Position numbers and translations under genes: made by a program. Below are positions 6,085 to 13,095 of a stretch of DNA of 24,163 nt, piece after piece. The notes under the pieces are model-generated. The model was not told the origin of the DNA. It searched no databases and was given only the letters and a program-made list of their open reading frames with translations. The number at the start of each line of letters is the position of its first letter. The stretch's first letter is position 1. The stretch comes from Lachnospiraceae bacterium (GTDB taxonomy: Bacteria > Bacillota > Clostridia > Lachnospirales > Lachnospiraceae), in NCBI GenBank assembly GCA_021199405.1, contig JAJQID010000014.1, forward strand, positions 1 through 24,163, read 5' to 3'.

Positions 6085-7098
6085 ATGCAGAAAAACAATG
6101 AGGAGTATACTGCCAGAATGGAGGAACTCTACAAAAAAATAGTACCGTTGAACGAGTACAAGGAAGAATTTGTCAGGGAATGTAAAAAGGAATCCAATGT
6201 GGTAAGCACTGGGATTTTAGGCATCGATAAGCTGCTGAATGGTGGTTTCTCTAATGAACTGATCATCATGTCAGCTGAGTCCAGCGCAGGAAAATCAGCG
6301 CTTATGTTTTCTCTTGCCAATAATGTGGCAGCACAGGGGATTGATGTCCTGTATTTTTCCCTTGAGATGTCTAAAAAAGAACTGGCAGCTCGTGGGGTTT
6401 CCTGCGCTTCTTATGAGAAGGCTATGAAAGATGAAACTATTTTTCCGGTTGCCATTTCCCAGGTTTTATCCTGGACATATGACCCATTTGAGGGTTTTAC
6501 GAAATTGGCGTACGAAATGTACAGAGATTTTGTGGACGAGTATTATAGTCGCTGCGGCGGACACATGCATATTATCGAAGCAGGGATTGAAGGACTTGCA
6601 ACGAAGGATATAGCAAATCTTGCAGCGATGTTTAAAACGCGAACAGGGAAGACACCGATTGTATTTGTGGATTACCTTCAGCTTTTGAAGGCGGATCCGA
6701 ATGACCGTGCGCAGATCGATCGTAAGACGAAGCTGGATGTGGCGGTTGCAACGTTAAAGACTCTGGCTTCACAGATTGGTCTTCCTGTTTTCGCGTTATC
6801 CAGTATTGCCCGTTCTGGATATGGTCAGAAGGTTGGCATGGCTTCCTTCAAGGAATCCGGAGAGATTGAGTATACTGCGGGTATTCTGTTCGGATTGAAC
6901 TGGACTGGTGTAACGGACGCCAGAAGTGAGGAGGATGCGAGCACCGAAATACAGGCTTCCGACCAGCGCGGTTATCGAAAGATGAAGCTTGAAATCCTGA
7001 AATACCGCAATGGAGCCCGGTATAAATCCGTCAATCTTAACTATTATTCGGCCTATAATTACTTTGAGGAAGCACAATCTGGACTGACCAGATCCTGA
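6085..7098 (+). CDS. DnaB-like replicative helicase (C-terminal domain type)
   Basis: A RecA-fold ATPase of 337 aa. The Walker A-like loop is AESSAGKS (residues 64-71, Lys70). Walker B is IVFVDYLQLL (192-201). The SLEMSKKEL segment (92-100) and the sensor-like region around SSIARSG match the DnaB C-terminal helicase domain. The long N-terminal primase-interaction domain of chromosomal DnaB is missing: only about 40 residues precede the core. Hexameric 5'-3' unwinding at the element's fork is the expected role, loaded by the initiator and paired with the Toprim protein just upstream. The ribosome site is AAAGGAG. The Walker A loop lacks the usual first Gly, which is seen in some element-borne relatives. 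Confidence 0.88.
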   Translation: MQKNNEEYTARMEELYKKIVPLNEYKEEFVRECKKESNVVSTGILGIDKLLNGGFSNELIIMSAESSAGKSALMFSLANNVAAQGIDVLYFSLEMSKKELAARGVSCASYEKAMKDETIFPVAISQVLSWTYDPFEGFTKLAYEMYRDFVDEYYSRCGGHMHIIEAGIEGLATKDIANLAAMFKTRTGKTPIVFVDYLQLLKADPNDRAQIDRKTKLDVAVATLKTLASQIGLPVFALSSIARSGYGQKVGMASFKESGEIEYTAGILFGLNWTGVTDARSEEDASTEIQASDQRGYRKMKLEILKYRNGARYKSVNLNYYSAYNYFEEAQSGLTRS

Positions 7099-7119
7099 GA
7101 ATAGTCATTTACATATCAC

Positions 7120-7157
7120 AGATTTTTCTTTACCACACTTCTATCACTGAAAAATCT
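7120..7157. promoter_or_regulatory. Inverted repeat upstream of the integrase
   Basis: AGATTTTTC (7120-7128) and GAAAAATCT (7149-7157) are perfect 9-bp arms with a 20-nt centre. A further AGATTTTT lies at 7179-7186 at the integrase start. It could be an operator or a weak transcript stem between the helicase and integrase genes. No excisionase gene is seen nearby. Confidence 0.45.
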
Positions 7158-7185
7158 TTACTTATAACAGTTTGTGGAGATTTTT

Positions 7186-8511
7186 TTGAGCAATAAAATC
7201 AGCCGTACCAGCGACAAAAATGAAATTACAACTGAACAATTATTGCGCTTCGCGGTTGAAAATGGTATTCTTAACCTGACATCTGTAAAAGCACAAATGG
7301 AAGAAATGAAAAATGAGCAGATTTTAGCATCGCATCAACAGTCCATTTGGCATAACGAGAAGGAAGGATACTATTACTGCTGCCTGCCAGATCAGTCTAA
7401 AAAAAGCGGGTGGCGCAACGTGAAAAGGAGGAAGCGCGAAGACATAGAGAATGTCTTAATTGAGTTTTATTCGACACATGAGGAAGAAAACGTCCAGAAT
7501 GTATTTTCCGATCCAAAACCGAAAGCAAGGACGGTGGAAGAACTTTTCTGGGAATTTCTTGAGTACAAAAAGCAGTTGGTAAAGCCTGCGACAATTGTCA
7601 GGATGCAGTCAGATTGGGAACGGTTTTATACTCCACATCCGGAATTTATAAGGAAATCCTATAAACAGCTTAAGAAGACCGATATTGACTTGTTTTTCAA
7701 CAGCGTAGTGAATGAACATAGTCTTAAGGACAAAGCATTCCATAATATGTGCGGCATTCTGAAACAGACCCTGCAGTATGCGGTGGATTCTGAATATATG
7801 GAAGAATCTCCTTATAGGGTGAATATCAACAAAAAGAAAATTGTCCATCAGCGCAAGACATCAGGGACAGGCCAGATTTACACACCTGAGGAAAAGGAAA
7901 AACTGATCGTTGAGATGGAACACAGGCTTGCCAATAATCCTGATAGTACGGCTCCACTGGCTGTGATGCTTGATTTTGAACTGGGGTTGCGCAAGGGGGA
8001 AATTCTGGCGCTTGCGAAAAGTGATATTCAGGACGGCAGAATTCATATTCACAAGCAGGTTGTTGAAAAATTTGATGTATCAGACTTGAAGAACATCAGG
8101 AGCGTTGGGTTTGAGGTTGTCAGCTATGTAAAATCAGAAGATGGTGACCGCTGGTTGCCATTGACAAAGCGGGCACAGGATATCATTGACAGAATTTTAA
8201 AGATCAATGAAAGGCGCGGTGACGGGTACGGTGATTTCTTTTTTGTGAGAGAAGGACATATTTTATCGCCGGATGCCATTGACGCTCAGATGAGACGCGG
8301 CTGCCAGTATATCGGTATCCAGGTCAAGACCATGCACAAAATCAGAAAAACATATGGTTCACAGTTGTATAACAATGGGGTTTCATTGAGCACCGTCAAA
8401 ACTATGCTGGGCCACGCAGATGAAACTACCACGCTGAAATATTATATCTACGATACGCATGAAGTAGAGGAGCGTGATCAGGCTGTACTGGCGGCGTTGG
8501 AGGCAACGTGA
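7186..8511 (+). CDS. int: Tyrosine recombinase / integrase
   Basis: This site-specific recombinase inserts and excises the element. It has an N-terminal arm-binding region, a SAM-like core-binding domain around residues 115-215 and a C-terminal catalytic domain. The catalytic set is visible: Arg in GLRKGEI, Lys in YVKSEDGD, His-x-x-Arg in MHKIRKTYG, His in LGHADET and the Tyr nucleophile in LKYYIYD. Length (about 441 aa) is normal for Firmicutes element integrases. The start is probably TTG 7186, with GGAGA 5 nt upstream. GTG 7174, in frame, would add four residues but has no ribosome site. The gene reads toward tRNA-Leu, whose 3' end is 90 bp downstream, which marks the likely attachment site. 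There is no separate excisionase in the window. Confidence 0.95.
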   Translation: MSNKISRTSDKNEITTEQLLRFAVENGILNLTSVKAQMEEMKNEQILASHQQSIWHNEKEGYYYCCLPDQSKKSGWRNVKRRKREDIENVLIEFYSTHEEENVQNVFSDPKPKARTVEELFWEFLEYKKQLVKPATIVRMQSDWERFYTPHPEFIRKSYKQLKKTDIDLFFNSVVNEHSLKDKAFHNMCGILKQTLQYAVDSEYMEESPYRVNINKKKIVHQRKTSGTGQIYTPEEKEKLIVEMEHRLANNPDSTAPLAVMLDFELGLRKGEILALAKSDIQDGRIHIHKQVVEKFDVSDLKNIRSVGFEVVSYVKSEDGDRWLPLTKRAQDIIDRILKINERRGDGYGDFFFVREGHILSPDAIDAQMRRGCQYIGIQVKTMHKIRKTYGSQLYNNGVSLSTVKTMLGHADETTTLKYYIYDTHEVEERDQAVLAALEAT

Positions 8512-8550
8512 GATACGTGAGATGAAAATAACCAGAATTTTGGGCAAATG

Positions 8551-8590
8551 AAAAGCCCGAAATCCCTCTAAATAAAGGAAAATCAGGCTT
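8551..8590 (-). terminator. Likely intrinsic terminator of tRNA-Leu
   Basis: On the minus strand a 14-bp imperfect stem (AAGCCTGATTTTCC against GGGATTTCGGGCTT, two mismatches, two wobble pairs) with a loop of about 10 nt is followed by TTTTCATTT. It sits 12 nt after the tRNA 3' end. If the element's right end is inside the tRNA, this terminator was brought by the element or restored by it. Confidence 0.6.
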
Positions 8591-8601
8591 CCAAATTGGT
8601 C

Positions 8602-8686
8602 TGCGGAAGATGGGACTTGAACCCACACGCTGTAAACCAGCACAAGATCCTTAGTCTTGCTCGTCTGCCAATTCCGACACTTCCGC
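8602..8686 (-). tRNA. tRNA-Leu, anticodon AAG
   Basis: The minus strand folds into an 85-nt class II tRNA. The acceptor stem is GCGGAAG/CTTCCGC with discriminator A. The anticodon stem is CAAGA/TCTTG with loop CTAAGGA, giving anticodon AAG. The variable arm is GCTG-GTTTA-CAGC and the T-loop is TTCAAGT. CCA is not encoded directly after the discriminator base. The A at position 34 would need deamination to inosine to read CUU and CUC well. The gene lies between the integrase and the sulfotransferase and is the probable integration target. Confidence 0.95.
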
Positions 8687-8707
8687 CCGCTTAAACAAGC
8701 AACAACT

Positions 8708-8736
8708 ATAATACTATTCCATATCGTAAAAGTCAA
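8708..8736 (-). promoter_or_regulatory. Promoter of tRNA-Leu
   Basis: On the minus strand TTGACT (8731-8736) and TATTAT (8708-8713) are separated by exactly 17 bp, with the tRNA 5' end 21 bp beyond the -10 box. This is a strong sigma-A-type promoter. It begins only 16 bp after the sulfotransferase stop codon. Confidence 0.85.
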
Positions 8737-8752
8737 GAGATTTTTTTAAATT

Positions 8753-9850
8753 TCATTCCGTCCTGCCCCAGCGCTGCGGCACTTTGCGCCCGGTCAGGTC
8801 CGCCACCTGTTCGACCTGGCGGCGGTAGTAGCGGTTTAAAAGCTCCCTTGTCCGGGAAAACATCTTCTCATTGCCGGTATCCGGACGGGTCAGGTGCTCC
8901 ATGGACCAGTCATAAAAATTCATGAACCCGTTAAAAAACGCGGGGCAGCGCCGCCCCAGGCTCAGAAATTCAAAGAAAAGGTAATACAGTGCCTGCATGA
9001 TCTTTAAAAACAGGGGCGAGAGAGGAGCGACAGCCCGGAAATTTGTCTCATTGCTCTTAACCGGAAATACCATATCTGAGTCCTCAGGGATCCCCAGAAA
9101 GTGCATGATATCCTTTGTCACTGTCTCCTGATCGGTCACGAAATCCTCAAAAAATACGAATTTCATATTTGCTCTGGGAAAATAACGCAGGTATTCTTTG
9201 ATGATGGTTGCGTAATTTCCCTGAGAGAAGCACATGTATTTGAAACGTTTTTTCATGATTTCCCGGCGGCGCTCTTTATGGCAGAGAACGGAGCGGACGT
9301 AGTGGTCAAAACCCTCGGCGTGACCGTGCTTTATGTCGTAGGCTACGGCGGACACGGGCAGAAAACCCAGCGCCAGGAAATATTTGTAGGCGGAATAGCA
9401 ACGGTCGGCAGGATCCCGCATCATGAAGACCAGCTTTGTATTGGGGGCAAAATCCCTGCCCACCCATTTGGCGCAGTTTTTGTAGCCAAGGCCGGCGTTA
9501 ATCTCCCCGGCAATCAGCTTATGATGGCCCATTGGAGATGGGTTTTGAGCCGCGGCGGGTGTAGCGGGTGCGGTGCCTGAATCGGCACTGTCCGCATGTC
9601 CCCGCCTCCCTGTGATCAGTCCCACCTCGCAGGCATTGTCAGTTTTGCCCAGAACGGCCTCTACATAATGTCCGAAATATCTCTGGCAGTACCATCTCCG
9701 CCCCAGAAACCATCGCATGAAGGGCACCCGGTAAAACATGGGCTCCTTCACATCCTCGGTGAGGTAGACGTTTTTATTTTTTTTGAATAAATCATAGAGA
9801 GACGTGGTTCCGCATTTCTGAAAACCAATGCATATAAATGACGGTTCCAT
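8753..9850 (-). CDS. PAPS-dependent sulfotransferase
   Basis: It transfers a sulfuryl group from PAPS to an unknown acceptor. The 5'-phosphosulfate loop is GFQKCGTTSLY (residues 9-19, Lys12). The 3'-phosphate motif is RDPADRCYSAY (145-155, Arg145, Ser153). This pattern is closest to carbohydrate-type sulfotransferases. Residues about 81-110 are an Ala/Pro/Ser-rich, low-complexity insert between the two binding motifs. The start at 9850 has GGAGG 6 nt upstream; an in-frame open extension to 10075 only overlaps cysN-cysC in another frame. There is no signal peptide, so it is cytoplasmic or peripheral. It is the last gene of an operon with cysD and cysNC, which supply PAPS. No glycosyltransferase or export gene nearby identifies the acceptor. 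Confidence 0.9.
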   Translation of the reverse strand: MEPSFICIGFQKCGTTSLYDLFKKNKNVYLTEDVKEPMFYRVPFMRWFLGRRWYCQRYFGHYVEAVLGKTDNACEVGLITGRRGHADSADSGTAPATPAAAQNPSPMGHHKLIAGEINAGLGYKNCAKWVGRDFAPNTKLVFMMRDPADRCYSAYKYFLALGFLPVSAVAYDIKHGHAEGFDHYVRSVLCHKERRREIMKKRFKYMCFSQGNYATIIKEYLRYFPRANMKFVFFEDFVTDQETVTKDIMHFLGIPEDSDMVFPVKSNETNFRAVAPLSPLFLKIMQALYYLFFEFLSLGRRCPAFFNGFMNFYDWSMEHLTRPDTGNEKMFSRTRELLNRYYRRQVEQVADLTGRKVPQRWGRTE

Positions 9851-9881
9851 AGAATTCCTCCGATATAAAGTTTTGCCCGCA

Positions 9882-11714
9882 TCAGAACGGATGATCCAGG
9901 TAAGGCTGGAGCTTCTCCATAATATCGTTGACGCTGTCCTCCACGGAGCGTCCCACAGTCTCCACCACGATTTCCGCTGCCTGAGGTGCCTCGTAAGGGC
10001 TGCTGACGCCAGTGAAATCCTTGATCTCACCCTGACGGGCTTTCCGGTACAGGTTTTTGGTATCCCGGCTTTCACATTCCTCCAGAGGTGTGTTTACATA
10101 TACCTCAATGAAGGAGTCTCCGATGATCTGGCGGGCGTTCGTCCGGTCTCTGCGGTAGGGGGAGATGAAAGCGGTCAGCACAATCAGGCCGGCATCGTTC
10201 ATCAGCTTTGCCACCTGGGCAATCCGGCGGATATTCTCAATCCGGTCTCCTTCAGAAAAGCCCAGATCCCGGTTTAAGCCAAGACGGATATTGTCGCCGT
10301 CCAGCACCATGGTGTGTTTATTCATGGAATAAAGCCGTTTCTCCAGTGCGTTGGCCAGGGTGGATTTGCCGGAGCCGGAAAGGCCGGTAAACCAGATGGT
10401 CAGAGGCTTCTGCCCCAGATTCATGGAGCGTGTTTCCCTTGTAATATCAAAATTCTGCCAGAACAGGTCGCCGTAGCCGGCAGTGGTAGTCTTCACGGTG
10501 CCGCAGGCGCAGGTCCTGTGGGTAACCTGGTCGATCAGAATCAGCTCGCCCATGGTGTGGCTCGCTTCGAAGGTATCCAGGATGATTTTGTCGGAAACCA
10601 CCATGCTGCATTCGGCAATTTCGTTTTTGTAAAGCTTGTCTGCCGGAATATGGCTGCCGGTATGGATATCGATTTTGTGCTGGATATCCATGACAGTGGC
10701 ATTGGTCATTTTGGTGCCCAGCTTTAAGATATAATTGATGCCGGGGATCATCGGGGTCTCATCCATCCACAGCAGGGTACAGGTGAAGTCCTTGCTGATG
10801 GGGTGCCCCTTGCCCATCACCAGCACGCAGCCTCTGGAAATATCAATCTCCCGGTTGAGCTGGAGGGTGACCGGCTGGCCGGAGATGGCCCGGTCCACAT
10901 GGTCAAAGCCGCACAGAATGTCGATGACCTTGGCGGTCTCTCCGCTGGGAAGACTCTTGATCTCATCGTTCACATGGATGACGCCGCTCTCAATCTGTCC
11001 CTGATAGCCCCGGAAATTTAAGTTGGGGCGGCAGACTCTCTGTACCGGCATGGTAAAGTCCTGATCAATGGTCTCAGCGATTTCCACCTGATCCAGGTAT
11101 TCTAAAAGCGAAGGCCCGTGATACCAGGAGATGCGGGCGGAGTTTGTGGTAATATTGTCGCCCACAGTGGCTGATACGGGAATGATGGCCAGGCTGTCCA
11201 CCGGGAAGGGCTTGGTCATCTGCTGGATGGTGTTGGTGATCTCCTTAAACCGCTTGTGGTCGTAACGCACCATGTCCATCTTATTGACGGCAAACACAAA
11301 ATCCCGGATGCCCATGAGAGAGCAGATGCGGGTGTGCCGCTTTGTCTGAATCTGTACGCCCTTGGAGGCGTCGATCAGGATCACGGCCAGCTGGGCGAAG
11401 GAGGCCGCCACGGCCATGTTTCTGGTATATTCCTCATGACCTGGGGCGTCCGCCACAATGTAGCTTCGCTCCGCGGTCTTAAAATAGCGGTAGGCTACGT
11501 CAATAGTGATGCCCTGCTCCCGCTCGCTCATCAGGCCGTCCAGCAGGAGGGAGTAATCGATCTGTCCATCCCGGCTGCCCACCTTGCTGTCCAGTTCCAG
11601 GGCCTGCTTCTGGTCGGCGTAGAGCTGCTTGGTATCATAGAGCATGTGGCCGATGAGAGTGCTCTTTCCATCGTCCACGCTGCCGCAGGTCAGAAATTTT
11701 AACAGGTCTTTCAT
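9882..11714 (-). CDS. cysNC: Bifunctional sulfate adenylyltransferase GTPase subunit / APS kinase
   Basis: The N-terminal part (about residues 1-425) is the EF-Tu-like CysN GTPase: G1 GSVDDGKS (11-18), G3 DAPGH (89-93), G4 NKMD (144-147). With CysD it drives ATP sulfurylase, making APS from sulfate and ATP. The C-terminal part (about 435-610) is APS kinase, with P-loop GLSGSGKS (444-451) and DGDNIR (472-477), phosphorylating APS to PAPS. At 610 aa both domains look complete. The ATG follows the cysD stop codon with no gap, and GGGAGGG lies 10 nt upstream inside the end of cysD, so translation is probably coupled. The architecture is that of rhizobial NodQ and proteobacterial CysNC. Confidence 0.95.
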   Translation of the reverse strand: MKDLLKFLTCGSVDDGKSTLIGHMLYDTKQLYADQKQALELDSKVGSRDGQIDYSLLLDGLMSEREQGITIDVAYRYFKTAERSYIVADAPGHEEYTRNMAVAASFAQLAVILIDASKGVQIQTKRHTRICSLMGIRDFVFAVNKMDMVRYDHKRFKEITNTIQQMTKPFPVDSLAIIPVSATVGDNITTNSARISWYHGPSLLEYLDQVEIAETIDQDFTMPVQRVCRPNLNFRGYQGQIESGVIHVNDEIKSLPSGETAKVIDILCGFDHVDRAISGQPVTLQLNREIDISRGCVLVMGKGHPISKDFTCTLLWMDETPMIPGINYILKLGTKMTNATVMDIQHKIDIHTGSHIPADKLYKNEIAECSMVVSDKIILDTFEASHTMGELILIDQVTHRTCACGTVKTTTAGYGDLFWQNFDITRETRSMNLGQKPLTIWFTGLSGSGKSTLANALEKRLYSMNKHTMVLDGDNIRLGLNRDLGFSEGDRIENIRRIAQVAKLMNDAGLIVLTAFISPYRRDRTNARQIIGDSFIEVYVNTPLEECESRDTKNLYRKARQGEIKDFTGVSSPYEAPQAAEIVVETVGRSVEDSVNDIMEKLQPYLDHPF

Positions 11715-12614
11715 CTAAAAATAACCCTCCCTTTTGCGGCGTTCCATGCTGCCGGCCGCTTCGTGGTCAATGACCCGGCTGGTCCGCTCGGAATAGACGG
11801 CGCCCAGAGTTTCTGCGATAATTTTATCCAGGGTGTCCGCATCGGACTCCATGCCGCCGGTCAGCGGGTAGCAGCCCAGAGTACGGAAACGGATTTTCTT
11901 ATATTCGATCTTTTCGCCGGGGCGGAGCTTTAGGCGGTCATCATCCACCATGATGATATTGCCGTCCCGCTCAATGCAGGGCCTTTCCTTGGCAAAATAC
12001 AGGGAGACAATCTCGATATTTTCTCTCTGGATATACTGCCAGATGTCAGCTTCGGTCCAGTTGGACAGGGGAAAGACCCGGATGCTCTCACCTTTGTGGA
12101 TTCTGGTATTATACAGCTTCCACATTTCAGGACGCTGGTTCTTGGGATCCCAGGCCTGCTCGGTGTTGCGGAAGGAAAAGATTCTTTCCTTGGCCCGGGA
12201 TTTCTCCTCATCCCGCCGTCCGCCGCCGAAGGCCGCGGTAAAGCCGTATTTTTTCAGGGCCTGCTTTAAGGCCTGTGTCTTCATAATGTCCGTGTAGGCC
12301 GCACCGTGGTCAAAGGGATTGATCCCCTCCCGTACGCCCTCCTCGTTGGTGTAGACCAGCATATCCAGGCCGTACTTTGACGCCATGGCGTCACGGAATT
12401 CTATCATTTCATGGAATTTCCAGGTGGTGTCGATGTGTAAAAAGGGAAACGGAGGATTCTCCGGATAGAAGGCTTTCCGTGCCAGGTGCAGCATCACGGA
12501 GCTGTCCTTGCCGATGGAGTAGAGCATCACCGGCTTTTCGCATTCCGCGGCGACCTCTCTCATAATATAGATGGCCTCCGCTTCCAGTGTGCTTAAATGA
12601 TCCAGGGTGTTCAA
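11715..12614 (-). CDS. cysD: Sulfate adenylyltransferase small subunit
   Basis: CysD is the catalytic PP-loop ATP pyrophosphatase half of ATP sulfurylase, forming APS with CysN. The PP-loop is SIGKDSS (residues 33-39). The GGGRRDEEKSRAKER segment and the C-terminal RRKREGYF are family hallmarks. The length of 299 aa is standard. The start codon is TTG at 12614, with AAAGGAG 6 nt upstream; no ATG gives a better match. It is the first gene of the operon cysD-cysNC-sulfotransferase, with a consensus promoter about 310 bp upstream. No CysH or APS reductase gene is in the window, so nothing here shows that the product is used for cysteine synthesis. Confidence 0.95.
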   Translation of the reverse strand: MNTLDHLSTLEAEAIYIMREVAAECEKPVMLYSIGKDSSVMLHLARKAFYPENPPFPFLHIDTTWKFHEMIEFRDAMASKYGLDMLVYTNEEGVREGINPFDHGAAYTDIMKTQALKQALKKYGFTAAFGGGRRDEEKSRAKERIFSFRNTEQAWDPKNQRPEMWKLYNTRIHKGESIRVFPLSNWTEADIWQYIQRENIEIVSLYFAKERPCIERDGNIIMVDDDRLKLRPGEKIEYKKIRFRTLGCYPLTGGMESDADTLDKIIAETLGAVYSERTSRVIDHEAAGSMERRKREGYF

Positions 12615-12919
12615 GTTGCTCTCCTTTCACAGTGTCCGGGTCAGCGGACATCACGATGCATAAAAGTCGATTGCTTCGCTCTTCGAGCTCCCGCAATCGC
12701 TGCCTGCATTCGCAATCCTACCCGTAGGGCATGCTTTGCAGCTCATTTTCCTTCGGAAAATGGCTACTTGCTCATACAGATCAGGTTCTCTAATATCCAA
12801 TCATCTGTGCAAGCGAGTTTGCACATCTGTTTGTCTATTGAGAACACTTTTATAAAAATATTTGGCTCTCAGTTTATTACAAAAATGTGAACACATTATG
12901 ACTAAAACCATAATTCTTC
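12615..12919 (-). promoter_or_regulatory. Long structured 5' leader of the cysD operon
   Basis: About 305 nt separate the predicted transcription start from the cysD start codon. On the minus strand the leader can form several hairpins. TGTGCAA/TTGCACA lies within 12802-12825, enclosed by GTTCTC/GAGAAC. CATTTTCC/GGAAAATG lies near 12743-12761. CGATTGC/GCAATCG, with an inner GCTC/GAGC, lies near 12667-12700. GTCCG/CGGAC lies just before the ribosome site. The CATTTTCC hairpin with its flank AGTAGC also occurs upstream of dnaG, so part of the leader is an intergenic repeat. I do not recognise a known riboswitch class. Confidence 0.5.
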
Positions 12920-12925
12920 TTTTGA

Positions 12926-12954
12926 ATTATAAAAAAACTGGTATCCGCTGTCAA
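12926..12954 (-). promoter_or_regulatory. Consensus promoter of the cysD operon
   Basis: On the minus strand TTGACA (12949-12954), a 17-bp spacer and TATAAT (12926-12931) match the sigma-A consensus exactly. Such a strong core promoter with a long structured leader suggests control by a repressor or by attenuation rather than by activation. Confidence 0.85.
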
Positions 12955-13095
12955 GGCTGTGCAGTGGGAAGTCTTTTATTTTTTGATTAGTTTTTGATTA
13001 ATTTTTTGCAAAAAAAATTTTTTTTCAAATGAAAAAGAGGATTTTGAAAGCTTTGTGTAGAATAATCAATCAGAGAAAGTTTTGAGGAGGCGAAG

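Larger units (their letters stand above)
1..8601. mobile_element. Integrative mobilizable element, right portion (left end outside window)
   Basis: The stretch is visibly more AT-rich than the DNA after 8750. It carries a full mobility set: relaxase (1681), unknown initiator-like protein (3703), iterons (4889-4963), Toprim protein (5192), DnaB-like helicase (6085) and tyrosine integrase (7186). The integrase gene ends 90 bp from the 3' end of a tRNA-Leu gene, the usual attB for such integrases. I looked for a second copy of the tRNA 3' end in the first 1.7 kb and did not find one, so the other attachment site must lie left of the window. The exact right junction is not resolved; it should be in or next to 8597-8620. 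No type IV secretion genes are visible, so the element is probably mobilized by a helper rather than self-transmissible, unless they lie further left. Confidence 0.85.

Noticed and set aside
8383..8736. Open frame on the minus strand across the tRNA
   Set aside because: It runs through the tRNA-Leu gene, its terminator and the end of the integrase, with no ribosome site.
9850..10075. Longer sulfotransferase with 75 extra N-terminal residues
   Set aside because: The extension overlaps the end of cysNC and is Arg/Trp-rich. The 9850 start gives the normal family N-terminus with GGAGG upstream.
9101..11702. Several open frames on the plus strand opposite cysNC and the sulfotransferase
   Set aside because: They are shadows of strongly supported GC-rich genes on the other strand. 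None has family motifs or ribosome sites.
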